From: Clostridia bacterium
GTDB taxonomy: Bacteria; Bacillota; Clostridia; Oscillospirales; Acutalibacteraceae
NCBI GenBank assembly: GCA_017521365.1
Contig: JAFXCT010000095.1
Span: 1-47,714 of the forward strand
DNA length: 47,714 nt
Reading direction: 5' to 3'
Within the stretch, counting starts at the first letter, position 1. The number at the start of each line of letters is the position of its first letter. A program made the position numbers and the translations under genes. Positions 1 through 7,702 of this stretch are shown here, piece by piece. The notes beneath the pieces were generated by a model. That model was not told where the DNA came from, made no database searches, and saw nothing but the letters and a program-made list of their open reading frames with translations.

Positions 1-623
1 GAAATAAACTCTGTTTTTAGCTGATTGTCAATTTCTTCTCTTCTGTATTCGTCGCTTACATTACCGGCAATTTTTGTGTAGAAAAGAAGCGGGTCTGTAA
101 TTCTGTAGGAATATACACCGTTACATCTAACCTGTACTGAACGATACAGACCAAGTCTTTTGTTGGCAACCTCAAACATAAAGGGGTTGGGTGTACCGAA
201 CTTGTTGTCGAGAATTTCTTTTGTGTTAAAATAATAAACTCTCTGATCCTTGCCTGTATCACCGCCGTATGTAAATCTTTTACCTACCTGCTTGAAGGTT
301 TCCTTGATTGTGTCGCCGAGCTTACCGGAGAAGATTGAAGGTTCTGTTGAAGAATCATAGGTAAATTCACCGGGTTCTGCACAAACCTCAACAACCTTGC
401 CTTGCTCAACGATAATCATACACTGTCCGTCGGCAACAGCAATACCCGAGCCGTTTGAAATTATGTTGTCGTTACCCTTCGTATTAGAACTTCTGCCACT
501 GACTCTTTTTGAGCCTTTGACCATAAGTACGTCGTTTTCAAGCGAATCACAGTAGAAAAACTCCTTCCACTGGTCTGCTAAAGTACCGCCTAACGCGCCT
601 ATACCTGCTTTAATAAGTCCCAT
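1..623 (-). CDS. SPFH-domain protein (YdjI-like), 3' part outside window
   Basis: The gene runs off the left edge; its first 207 codons are visible. It starts at ATG 623 with AAAAGGAG upstream, and the protein begins MGLIKAGIGALGGTLADQWK. The visible part has the layout of the YdjI / 'virion core protein-like' SPFH family: a short N-terminal helix, a glycine-rich stretch, then the beta-rich SPFH fold with a segment around VRCNGVYSYRITDP. In Bacillus subtilis the YdjI protein helps recruit a PspA-type membrane stress protein to the membrane; that role is family knowledge and is not shown here. A promoter fits at 691-719. The family assignment is by eye, and the C-terminal zinc-ribbon some members carry would lie outside the window. 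Confidence 0.75.
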   Translation of the reverse strand, partial: MGLIKAGIGALGGTLADQWKEFFYCDSLENDVLMVKGSKRVSGRSSNTKGNDNIISNGSGIAVADGQCMIIVEQGKVVEVCAEPGEFTYDSSTEPSIFSGKLGDTIKETFKQVGKRFTYGGDTGKDQRVYYFNTKEILDNKFGTPNPFMFEVANKRLGLYRSVQVRCNGVYSYRITDPLLFYTKIAGNVSDEYRREEIDNQLKTEFI

Positions 624-690
624 ATTGCTTTTCTCCTTTTAAAAAGTTGGTTGTTAGTCGCTTTGTCAAAAGCAACAGCTTATCAAAATA

Positions 691-719
691 ATACTAACAT
701 ATAGCTGTGTTTTTTGCAA
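691..719 (-). promoter_or_regulatory. Sigma-A type promoter for the SPFH gene
   Basis: Read on the minus strand, TTGCAA (719-714) and TAGTAT (696-691) are separated by 17 bases, about 70 bases before the SPFH start codon. Confidence 0.5.
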
Positions 720-766
720 CGAACAAATTTTGATATTGGTGTAAAAAATATGTGAATTTATAATGT

Positions 767-781
767 GCAACCGTCGGTTGC
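767..781. promoter_or_regulatory. Perfect 15-base palindrome, possible operator
   Basis: GCAACCGTCGGTTGC is a perfect inverted repeat around a central T. It lies 17 bases upstream of the -35 of the first XRE regulator, between the divergent SPFH and XRE genes. Its AACCG/CGGTT core resembles the palindromes before the second XRE gene (4673-4687 and 4734-4743). Confidence 0.4.
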
Positions 782-798
782 TAAATTTTAAACTCGGG

Positions 799-826
799 TT
801 GATAGACTTTTGTTTTCTGTTATGAT
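799..826 (+). promoter_or_regulatory. Promoter of the first XRE regulator
   Basis: TTGATA (799-804), 16 bases, then TATGAT (821-826). It precedes the AGGAGGGG ribosome site at 843-850. Confidence 0.55.
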
Positions 827-857
827 ATATTCAAATCATGAATAGGAGGGGTTACAA

Positions 858-1703
858 ATGAATATTGGTGAAAAAATATATAATTTGCGGAGAGAAAAGA
901 AATTATCACAGGGCGATTTGGCGGATTTGCTTCAGGTATCGCGTCAGTCAGTTTCAAAATGGGAAAACAATACAGCAACACCCGATTTACAAAAGATAAT
1001 TAAATTAAGCGAAGTTTTTGAGGTATCGCTTGACGACCTCGTAAAAGGCGAAACGGCAGAAACAGAAAAAGTAACGGAATATATTGTAAAGCATGAACGT
1101 ATGCCGGGCAGGAAAATAGCGGGTATAATTCTTATCTGTTTGGCTTTTCTGATTTCGGTTTTAGCCTTTATACCTGTCGGCTTGATTTATGCATCGCCGT
1201 TAATTGTATGTGCAATAATATGCTTTATTTGTAAAAGTAATGTTTTGCTTAAATGTATATGGGTGGTTTATATTGCAGTCAGCTTGTTTTTAAGCTTTTC
1301 AACCGGAATAAGCCTGTGGAATATACGCGCTGTTTTTGTATGGCGTGATACAATGCTGTCAACGCAAAAAACAGCAACGGTAATCAGTTTTGTTGTTATG
1401 CTTGTAATGATAGGAATTACGGTTTTGGTTTTATCGAAAAATTCTTGCAACAACATAGCCTTACTGAAAAGAAATACAATTTTATTCTGGAGCTTTTGGG
1501 GTGTTTCAAAAATCTTATCCTTTGTAAACAGTAAGGTGATGAATGCTTTTATTGAAAAGAAATTAGCAGAAAACACGGGGCATATTGACGATGTGGTTCA
1601 CTTTTTTAATGTTCCGGGTGCATTGCTTAATTTGGCAGCTTTGGTGCTGTTTACCGCAGCGTTGACATATACGGTAAAATTAATCAAAAACAGAAAACAG
1701 TAA
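858..1703 (+). CDS. XRE-family regulator with C-terminal membrane domain
   Basis: 281 residues. Residues 1-65 are a classic Cro/C1-type helix-turn-helix (recognition region SRQSVSKWENNTATPDL). A charged linker follows, and from about residue 85 there are four or five hydrophobic membrane segments, starting with GIILICLAFLISVLAFIPVG. It is therefore a membrane-tethered DNA-binding protein. In Clostridia such one-component regulators often respond to envelope conditions, but no signal can be deduced here. The AGGAGGGG site sits 7 bases from the ATG. The gene stands alone, divergent from the SPFH gene, with a terminator at 1710-1752. A palindrome at 767-781 may be its own operator. Confidence 0.85.
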   Translation: MNIGEKIYNLRREKKLSQGDLADLLQVSRQSVSKWENNTATPDLQKIIKLSEVFEVSLDDLVKGETAETEKVTEYIVKHERMPGRKIAGIILICLAFLISVLAFIPVGLIYASPLIVCAIICFICKSNVLLKCIWVVYIAVSLFLSFSTGISLWNIRAVFVWRDTMLSTQKTATVISFVVMLVMIGITVLVLSKNSCNNIALLKRNTILFWSFWGVSKILSFVNSKVMNAFIEKKLAENTGHIDDVVHFFNVPGALLNLAALVLFTAALTYTVKLIKNRKQ

Positions 1704-1709
1704 GTTGTT

Positions 1710-1752
1710 AAATGGGTTGTATCATTGTAAAATAGATACAGCTCATTTTATT
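1710..1752 (+). terminator. Hairpin terminator after the XRE gene
   Basis: The stem AAATGGGTTGTATC (1710-1723) pairs with 1735-1748 using two G-U pairs; a T-rich run follows. Confidence 0.5.
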
Positions 1753-1821
1753 TCAGTTTAATTGACACCGATATTTTACTGTGATATCATATTTTAAGAT
1801 TTTAACTGGTTGGTGAAAAGT

Positions 1822-3942
1822 ATGAAATTACCCGAAAAATGGATATGGTTAAGTAAAGAAAAACACCCCGAAAAGCAGAATACAATCAATACCGTTTTTT
1901 ATAACGGAGAAAAGTGCGTATATGCAGTTGCAGAGTTTACAAAAAAATATAGTTTTGAAAAGATAATTGAAAAAATAGATTTGCGTTTCAGTGCCGATAC
2001 ATATTTTGAGCTTTATCTCAACGGCGAAATTATTGCAACGGGACCTGTGCCGATAGGTACTGATTTTATCGGCAATGAAAATGTCCGCGGTCAGCACTAT
2101 GCAAGTGAAGCAACATTTGAAGTAAACGGCAATGTTGCCGAGTTTTTTGCAAGGGTAAAAATGGGTCCTGTAGGCGATTATGAATATTCGCAGGGTCACG
2201 GCGGCTTTATGCTGTCGGGCTGTGTTGTTTTTGCCGACGGAACAAAAACCGTAATCAATACAGATGAAAGCTGGCTTGCAAGGCTTAACGGTGCTTATAC
2301 GGGTGCCTATTCCTATGATGCACGAATAAAACCCGGTGAATATTCAGCTGCCGAAATTGTAACCGATATCTGGCACACCCGTACTGTACCTTTGCCTTTG
2401 TTAAGCGAAGAAAAGCTGCTGCCCGATTGCGCTGAAATTGCTGTTAAAGCAGGGGAAAGCAAAACTTCTTTTACTGAATTCGATAAGATTTATGCCGCAT
2501 ATCTTGATATTGCCGTTAAAGCAAATGGAACGGTAAAAATCAAGGTAACTGATTTTGAAACGCAGGTTGACGGGCGTTCACGGTCTGCTGAAATTGTTTT
2601 TGACGGCGACGGCGAATACAGAAGCATGCAGGTACACAGCGTTGGCGGCTTAAAGCTTGAAATAGCAAACGAATCCGACGATGAAATAAAGCTTTACCCT
2701 GCGATAATTGCAGTTAATTATCCTGTAACGGTAGAGGCAAAAACCAGAACAAGTGATGAGGATTTGAATCTTGTGCTTGATGTCTGCAGGCATACTTTAA
2801 AAATCTGCCGTCAGCATATTCATCTGGACAGCCCATGCCACTATGAGCCGCTTGCATGTACGGGTGATTATTATATCGAAAGCCTGATGACTGCGCATTC
2901 GTTCGGCGATATGCGCCTTGCCGAATTTGATGTAATTCGAACAGCGGAATTAATACGCAACAATGGCGGCAGAATGTTCCACACAACCTACAGCCTTATA
3001 TGGGTTATGATGATGTACGATACATATATGCGTTCAGGCAATATTGCAATGCTCAAAGAATGCTGTGATGCGCTGATTATGCTGCTTGACTTGTTTGAAA
3101 CTTATGTTGACGAAAGCGGTATTATAGAAAATCCGCCTGATTATATGTTTATTGACTGGCTTTATATTGATGAAATTTCGCTCCATCATCCGCCAAAAGC
3201 CTTGGGCCAGACCTGCCTTAATATGTTTTACTACGGTGCGCTGACAAATGCTGAAAAGGTTTTTGCAATTATTGGCGAAACGGCTATGGCAGAGCTTTGC
3301 AGCCAAAAGGCAGAAAGCCTTAAAAATGCGGTAAATAACTTGCTGTTCGATAAAGAAAAACAGATGTATTTTGAAGGGCTTAACACTCCTACACCCGAAA
3401 ATCTTCTTTGCAGCTGGATGCCGCAGAATACTTCAAAACGCTACTACAGGAAGCATGCGAATATTCTTGCCGCATATGTCGGAATTTGCGATAAATCAAC
3501 GGCGCAGAGCCTTATTCACCGCATAATGAGCGATGAAATAAACGGTGAATATCAGGCATATTTTGCACACTACCTGTTTGAAGCAATTTACAGAAACGGC
3601 TTGCGTGATGAATATACGCTGACCGTTGCCGAAAGGTGGAAACAGCCTGTAAAAGACTGTTCAAAAGGTCTGGCAGAGGGCTTTATTCCGCCTGAACCTA
3701 CTTATAGCTTTGACCACAGCCATGCATGGGGCGGTACACCGCTCTATTCCGTACCGCAGGCAATAACCGGGCTTGAAATAATTGAACCGGGATATAAGAA
3801 AATCAAGCTCAATCCTTCGCTGATCGGTCTTGAAAGTGCTGCGGTTGAAATTCCCACACCCTACGGTATGATTACGGTAACACAGCAAAAGGGCAGGGAA
3901 GCAGAACTGAAAATCCCTGCGGAAATTGAGGTTATAAAATGA
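1822..3942 (+). CDS. GH78-like (alpha-L-rhamnosidase-type) glycosidase, cytoplasmic
   Basis: 706 residues from ATG 1822; upstream in-frame TTG 1810 and GTG 1813 lack a better ribosome site. The layout follows GH78 proteins: N-terminal beta-sandwich modules (to about residue 300, with FELYLNGEIIATGPVPIGTD), a six-hairpin (alpha/alpha)6 barrel (about 310-620), and a C-terminal beta domain containing EPGYKKIKLNPSL. At 336-349 the GH78 catalytic stretch reads DSPCHYEPLACTGD instead of the usual DCPHRE...GWTGD. The acidic positions (D336, E342, D349) are kept but the neighbours are altered, so the substrate may not be plain rhamnose. There is no signal peptide, so it acts on imported oligosaccharides. 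The stop overlaps the next start by 4 bases (ATGA). Confidence 0.75.
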   Translation: MKLPEKWIWLSKEKHPEKQNTINTVFYNGEKCVYAVAEFTKKYSFEKIIEKIDLRFSADTYFELYLNGEIIATGPVPIGTDFIGNENVRGQHYASEATFEVNGNVAEFFARVKMGPVGDYEYSQGHGGFMLSGCVVFADGTKTVINTDESWLARLNGAYTGAYSYDARIKPGEYSAAEIVTDIWHTRTVPLPLLSEEKLLPDCAEIAVKAGESKTSFTEFDKIYAAYLDIAVKANGTVKIKVTDFETQVDGRSRSAEIVFDGDGEYRSMQVHSVGGLKLEIANESDDEIKLYPAIIAVNYPVTVEAKTRTSDEDLNLVLDVCRHTLKICRQHIHLDSPCHYEPLACTGDYYIESLMTAHSFGDMRLAEFDVIRTAELIRNNGGRMFHTTYSLIWVMMMYDTYMRSGNIAMLKECCDALIMLLDLFETYVDESGIIENPPDYMFIDWLYIDEISLHHPPKALGQTCLNMFYYGALTNAEKVFAIIGETAMAELCSQKAESLKNAVNNLLFDKEKQMYFEGLNTPTPENLLCSWMPQNTSKRYYRKHANILAAYVGICDKSTAQSLIHRIMSDEINGEYQAYFAHYLFEAIYRNGLRDEYTLTVAERWKQPVKDCSKGLAEGFIPPEPTYSFDHSHAWGGTPLYSVPQAITGLEIIEPGYKKIKLNPSLIGLESAAVEIPTPYGMITVTQQKGREAELKIPAEIEVIK

Positions 3943-4604
3943 CAACTTTTTTTGAGGTTACTGAATTTGTGGGCATTATTGCTTTTGCAATTTCGGGTGC
4001 GATGATATCAATTCAGCGCAGAATGGATGTTTTCGGCGTAATATTTCTTTCAATGGTAACAGCCCTTGGCGGCGGTGCAATGCGTGATATATTTCTGGGC
4101 GTTTTTCCGCCGCGGAACTTTTTTAATTCAACTCATCTTATATGTGCGCTTGTTACTTCCGTTGTAGTGTTTGTGCTTGCAAGAATATTCAAGGAATTTT
4201 TCTTTGACAATTTTAAAAAGATAAATGAAATTGTAAATATATTCGATGCTTTCGGTTTAGCTGCTTTTACTATTTCAGGTGTGCAGGTAACGATTGACGC
4301 AGGCTACGGCGATAAATGGAATTTTGCAATTTTTATGGGCGTTTTCACCGCTGTCGGCGGCGGATTGCTGCGCGATGTTATGAGCCGTGAAAAGCCTATG
4401 ATATTCTGCAAAAATGTTTACGCTACGGCTGTTATTATCGGTACTGTATGCTACTTTTTCCTCGGCAAAATCATACCCGAAACCGTAACTATAATAATTA
4501 CCTTTGCTGTTATAGTTTCAATCAGAATTCTTGCGGCAAAATTCCGTTGGGATTTGCCGAAAATCAAAATCCCCGAAAAAAAAGAAATTCCGGAAACAAA
4601 ATAA
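3939..4604 (+). CDS. TRIC-type trimeric intracellular cation channel family protein (YicG/UPF0126)
   Basis: 221 residues, hydrophobic throughout with about seven membrane segments. It is made of two similar halves, each with the family's glycine-rich signature: ALGGGAMRDIFLG near residue 45 and AVGGGLLRDVMSRE near residue 140. Prokaryotic TRIC homologues form trimeric K+/cation-permeable channels. The C-terminus is a charged tail (KKEIPETK) in the cytoplasm. Its ATG overlaps the stop of the GH78-like gene by 4 bases, so the two are translationally coupled. Why a glycosidase would be paired with a channel is not evident from family knowledge. A strong terminator follows at 4608-4646. Confidence 0.85.
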   Translation: MTTFFEVTEFVGIIAFAISGAMISIQRRMDVFGVIFLSMVTALGGGAMRDIFLGVFPPRNFFNSTHLICALVTSVVVFVLARIFKEFFFDNFKKINEIVNIFDAFGLAAFTISGVQVTIDAGYGDKWNFAIFMGVFTAVGGGLLRDVMSREKPMIFCKNVYATAVIIGTVCYFFLGKIIPETVTIIITFAVIVSIRILAAKFRWDLPKIKIPEKKEIPETK

Positions 4605-4607
4605 GAC

Positions 4608-4646
4608 TAAACACCTTTCTGAAACAAAAAACAGAAAGGTGTTTTA
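4608..4646 (+). terminator. Rho-independent terminator
   Basis: AAACACCTTTCTG pairs with CAGAAAGGTGTTTT across a loop of about 10 bases; it directly follows the TRIC gene. Confidence 0.8.
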
Positions 4647-4672
4647 ACTTCTGTGAAAATTTCGCCCGCAGG

Positions 4673-4687
4673 TTGAACCGGGTTCAA
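4673..4687. promoter_or_regulatory. Perfect 15-base palindrome, possible XRE operator
   Basis: TTGAACCGGGTTCAA is symmetric around the central G. It lies 11 bases upstream of the putative -35 of the second XRE gene and shares the AACC-GGTT core with 4734-4743 and 767-781. Confidence 0.4.
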
Positions 4688-4698
4688 AATATGCGTTA

Positions 4699-4727
4699 TT
4701 GTAATTTTTAGAAACATCAATTATTAT
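4699..4727 (+). promoter_or_regulatory. Promoter of the second XRE gene
   Basis: TTGTAA (4699-4704), 17 bases, TATTAT (4722-4727). The predicted start point falls on the palindrome at 4734-4743. Confidence 0.5.
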
Positions 4728-4733
4728 AAAATC

Positions 4734-4743
4734 AAACCGGTTT
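4734..4743. promoter_or_regulatory. 10-base palindrome over the predicted transcription start
   Basis: AAACCGGTTT is perfectly symmetric and lies 7 bases after the -10. This is a typical place for an autorepressor site. Confidence 0.4.
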
Positions 4744-4770
4744 TAATTTTGAAAAAAGGAAAGATTAGAA

Positions 4771-5874
4771 ATGATTTTTATAGGCGAAAACATTAAAAGA
4801 TTAAGGTGTGAAAAAGAACTTACGCAGGAAATGCTTGCGGAATACCTCGGCGTTACTTTTCAAAGCGTGAGTAAATGGGAGAGGGGCGAAACCTACCCGG
4901 ATATTACCATGCTGCCCGCGCTTTCTGCCTTTTTTGATGTAAGCTGCGATGAGCTTTTGGGTATGGATTCAGCGGAAAAAGAAAACAGAATTCAGGAATA
5001 TATCGGTATTTATGCTGATATGCGTACAAAGGATTCGCCCTATGTTTTTGAAACTTTAAGTAAAGCTGTAAAAGAATTTCCGGGCGATTACCGTTTGCTT
5101 GTGCGTTACCTTGAAATGCTGCTTATGACTAAATCGGGGCAGGGTGATGACAGCGAAGCCATACTTGACGAAGTTGAAAAAATTTACGGCAACATTATTC
5201 AACGCTGTACTGATGATATGATAAGGATGTGGGCAAAGCGTCTTGTTTGTATGTACTATAACACATTAAGCCATAAGACGAAAAAAGACTGCTATACACA
5301 AAAAATGGTTGATATTCTTGACGGTATGCCGAATATGCTCGACAGCCATGAATATATCGCAACCCTTGTGAACCTCCCCGAGAAAGAGCATTATTCAGCC
5401 TGCCATAAGGCATTGGATAAAGAAATGCAGCTGTTTATGAGTACGGTGTCAAATCAGATTTTTTATAAAAAACATTATTCTGTTGAACATCAGATTAAAG
5501 CGCTTGAAACCTGTAAAAGCATTATTGATTTATTTTATGAAAATTCAAATTACGGTGCTTGCTATCGCTCTATGGTTTATCTTTTAGGTGACCTTGGCAG
5601 ACTTTATTCCGCATCGGGGGACGATGAAACGGCTTTAAAATATCTTACCGATTGCGCGTTGCTTGCCAAAAGGCACGATGAATTGCCACAGGAGAATGAA
5701 CATAATTCTGTTTTCATGCGTGGTCATGTTTATAAAAAGACCAAGTACGGCAAAACGCTGTGCGAAAGAATGAAACGCGTATTCTTAAATGATTATCAGA
5801 AAACGGATATCCGTTTATCGGATGAATTGGTATCAAGTAAAGAATTTGAAGAAATATTGAATATGCTCAATTAA
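4771..5874 (+). CDS. XRE-family regulator with helical repeat sensor domain
   Basis: 367 residues. Residues 1-65 form a Cro/C1 helix-turn-helix (VTFQSVSKWERGETYPDITM). The remaining 300 residues are alpha-helical and soluble, with TPR-like helix pairs (for example YLLGDLGRLYSASGDDETALKYL near 290). This two-part plan resembles Clostridial regulators that bind a peptide or protein partner through TPR-type repeats, but no ligand is evident. AAAAGGAAAG lies about 10 bases before the ATG. It is a single-gene unit with its own promoter (4699-4727), two palindromic candidate operators and a strong terminator (5877-5926). Autoregulation is an inference from operator position. Confidence 0.8.
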   Translation: MIFIGENIKRLRCEKELTQEMLAEYLGVTFQSVSKWERGETYPDITMLPALSAFFDVSCDELLGMDSAEKENRIQEYIGIYADMRTKDSPYVFETLSKAVKEFPGDYRLLVRYLEMLLMTKSGQGDDSEAILDEVEKIYGNIIQRCTDDMIRMWAKRLVCMYYNTLSHKTKKDCYTQKMVDILDGMPNMLDSHEYIATLVNLPEKEHYSACHKALDKEMQLFMSTVSNQIFYKKHYSVEHQIKALETCKSIIDLFYENSNYGACYRSMVYLLGDLGRLYSASGDDETALKYLTDCALLAKRHDELPQENEHNSVFMRGHVYKKTKYGKTLCERMKRVFLNDYQKTDIRLSDELVSSKEFEEILNMLN

Positions 5875-5876
5875 AT

Positions 5877-5926
5877 AATCACCTTTCCGATAGCCGCAAT
5901 GCTGTCGGAAAGGTGATTGAGTTTTT
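5877..5926. terminator. Strong bidirectional terminator between convergent genes
   Basis: AATCACCTTTCCGATAGC pairs with GCTGTCGGAAAGGTGATT (one mismatch) and is followed by GAGTTTTT. It serves the XRE gene and probably the convergent HAD operon. Confidence 0.8.
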
Positions 5927-5946
5927 GGTATGTTATCAGCTCTTAA

Positions 5947-6591
5947 TCAAAATTGAAAAACGAGTTCTTTGTAATTGTAAATATAACAATCTGAAATCTC
6001 TTTAAGCTCGTTTGTATTTTCTTCGCTTTCATCAAAAATGCCTACCAGGTTATAGCTTGCGGCTTTTACTGTTTTGGCTGCGTAAAGAGCGTCTTCAAAA
6101 ACCCATGTGGTTTCTTTGTCTGTGCCGAGTACTTCAAGCACGGTGTCGTAAACTTTTGGTTCTTTTTTCGATGCGCCGACTGTATAGGTTGAATATATTG
6201 CCTCAAAGTATCCGAGCATACCGAACTTTTCAAGCACAGCCTTGAGTGCCGGTTCGCCTGTAGCGGTTGCAATACCCATTTTTACTCCGTTAGCTTTAAG
6301 CTTTTCAAGGAATTCAATTATATCGTTTTTAGGGTATGCGTGTGAAAGATACTGTTCCTTTATATAGCCAAAAAACAAAGTGAAAAGTTCTTCGTTGCTT
6401 TGGGCTATACCGAATTTTTCTTTTGCAAGTACGAGAGATTCCTGAAGGTACAGACCTTTGAAAAGCTTTTCTTCTTCCGCGGAAAGAATCAGCCCTATTT
6501 TTTCAAAAAACTTTTTTCTTATACCTTTCCATATCGGCATAGAATCAAAAAGTGTTCCGTCAAAATCAAATATTGCTCCGGTTATTCTCAT
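5947..6591 (-). CDS. HAD-superfamily phosphatase/phosphomutase (PGMB-like)
   Basis: 214 residues. Motif I is FDFDGTLF near residues 8-15 (the first Asp is the nucleophile, the second the acid/base). The helical cap follows, with motif II in the IATATGEPALK stretch, the motif III lysine in KKEPKVYD and motif IV in WVFEDALYAA. The cap placement and length fit the beta-phosphoglucomutase/phosphoglycolate phosphatase subgroup, which acts on small sugar phosphates; the substrate cannot be told. GGAG precedes ATG 6591 by 9 bases. It is the last gene of a minus-strand operon with the FkbM and metallophosphoesterase genes, 47 bases after the FkbM stop. Confidence 0.85.
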   Translation of the reverse strand: MRITGAIFDFDGTLFDSMPIWKGIRKKFFEKIGLILSAEEEKLFKGLYLQESLVLAKEKFGIAQSNEELFTLFFGYIKEQYLSHAYPKNDIIEFLEKLKANGVKMGIATATGEPALKAVLEKFGMLGYFEAIYSTYTVGASKKEPKVYDTVLEVLGTDKETTWVFEDALYAAKTVKAASYNLVGIFDESEENTNELKEISDCYIYNYKELVFQF

Positions 6592-6638
6592 TGGTTATTA
6601 CTCCTGGATTAATATGGATTTGTTTGAATATTCAGCCT

Positions 6639-7691
6639 TTAAATGCAATAAATATTTGTATCCCAGAATGAAATATGCGGGTGATGGCGTAGATAAATCT
6701 TATATTCGGGATTAATACTGTTTATCTTGTTTATCAGTTCAAAAATATCTTCGCTTCTGTGGTAGGCCGCCATGCATAGCTTGGGTTTGTTTTGCAGTGC
6801 TGTAGCCGCACCGCAAAGCATTTGGCTTTCAGCACCTTCAATATCAATATTTAAATATGTAAATTCTCCGTAGCTTTTGAAAATACTGTCAACACTTACA
6901 GCGTCGATTTTTTCCTTGCCTGCCGTAGCTGATGCGCCGCGGCCTTTGTTGCCGTCAAAATTCAATGTACAGTCGCATGACCATACAGCGTTGTTAAGCA
7001 GAGTACAGTTTTTTATATTATCGCAGTTTGTCTGCAGCTTTTTAAAGGTTCTTTTGTCAGGCTCAACTGCAACAATTTTTTCATAGGATTTCGTGTGCTT
7101 GAGAAATTCTTCAACCGTATCGCCGCGGTAAGCACCAAGGTCAAGAAAGCTTTCGTTTTCACCTAAACCGAGTATGTCAAAAGCTTCTTCTTTAGCACTT
7201 TCACAATCAAAACAGCAGTTTAAATCGCCCGTAATCTGAAAGCGGATAATATTTTCAAACACTTTTTTTGATTGTTCATCACAAAGCAGGGAATATGCCT
7301 TTTCAATGCTCTGAATATTATTTTTTAAAAAATCTTTATTAAAAATATTATCGCCGAAAACAGGCACGGAGGGCATAATGATTCTGTGCCGTTTTGATAA
7401 TTCTTTAATGCTTTCAATAACCTGCGGCAGTGGGCTTGCAAAGCAGAGTGCAACTACAAAATTGCTTAAAATGTCTTCTGCCTGTGAAACGGATTTTACC
7501 TGAAAGCCGTGAAATGTGCGGCTTCTAACAAAACCGTCGCTTGCTACTACCGCAGAAACGGTAATACCGAGCTTTTCAAATTCCTCAAATGCGAGGTCAG
7601 CCCCATTGCCTGTGCCATAAACAGCAACAGGCAGGGGAGTGCTTTTCAAAAATTCCCAGCTTGATTCGGTTTTTAATAATTCTTCAAACAT
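6639..7691 (-). CDS. FkbM-family SAM-dependent methyltransferase with N-terminal nucleotide-binding-like domain
   Basis: 350 residues. The first about 110 residues look like a Rossmann-type regulatory or NDP-sugar-epimerase-like fold (LPVAVYGTGNGADLAFEEFE). From about 170 comes the FkbM methyltransferase core, with SAM motif SFLDLGAYRGDTVEEF, acidic loop VAVEPDKRTFKKL and motif YLNIDIEGAESQML. FkbM enzymes O-methylate sugars or small molecules, often on surface glycans. The protein has no signal peptide. ATG 7691 follows AGGAAAA, only 11 bases after the stop of the metallophosphoesterase, so the two are co-transcribed. The acceptor is unknown; a glycan or phospho-glycan is a guess based on the partners. 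Confidence 0.8.
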   Translation of the reverse strand: MFEELLKTESSWEFLKSTPLPVAVYGTGNGADLAFEEFEKLGITVSAVVASDGFVRSRTFHGFQVKSVSQAEDILSNFVVALCFASPLPQVIESIKELSKRHRIIMPSVPVFGDNIFNKDFLKNNIQSIEKAYSLLCDEQSKKVFENIIRFQITGDLNCCFDCESAKEEAFDILGLGENESFLDLGAYRGDTVEEFLKHTKSYEKIVAVEPDKRTFKKLQTNCDNIKNCTLLNNAVWSCDCTLNFDGNKGRGASATAGKEKIDAVSVDSIFKSYGEFTYLNIDIEGAESQMLCGAATALQNKPKLCMAAYHRSEDIFELINKINSINPEYKIYLRHHPHISFWDTNIYCI

Positions 7692-7702
7692 ATTTTTCCT
7701 GT

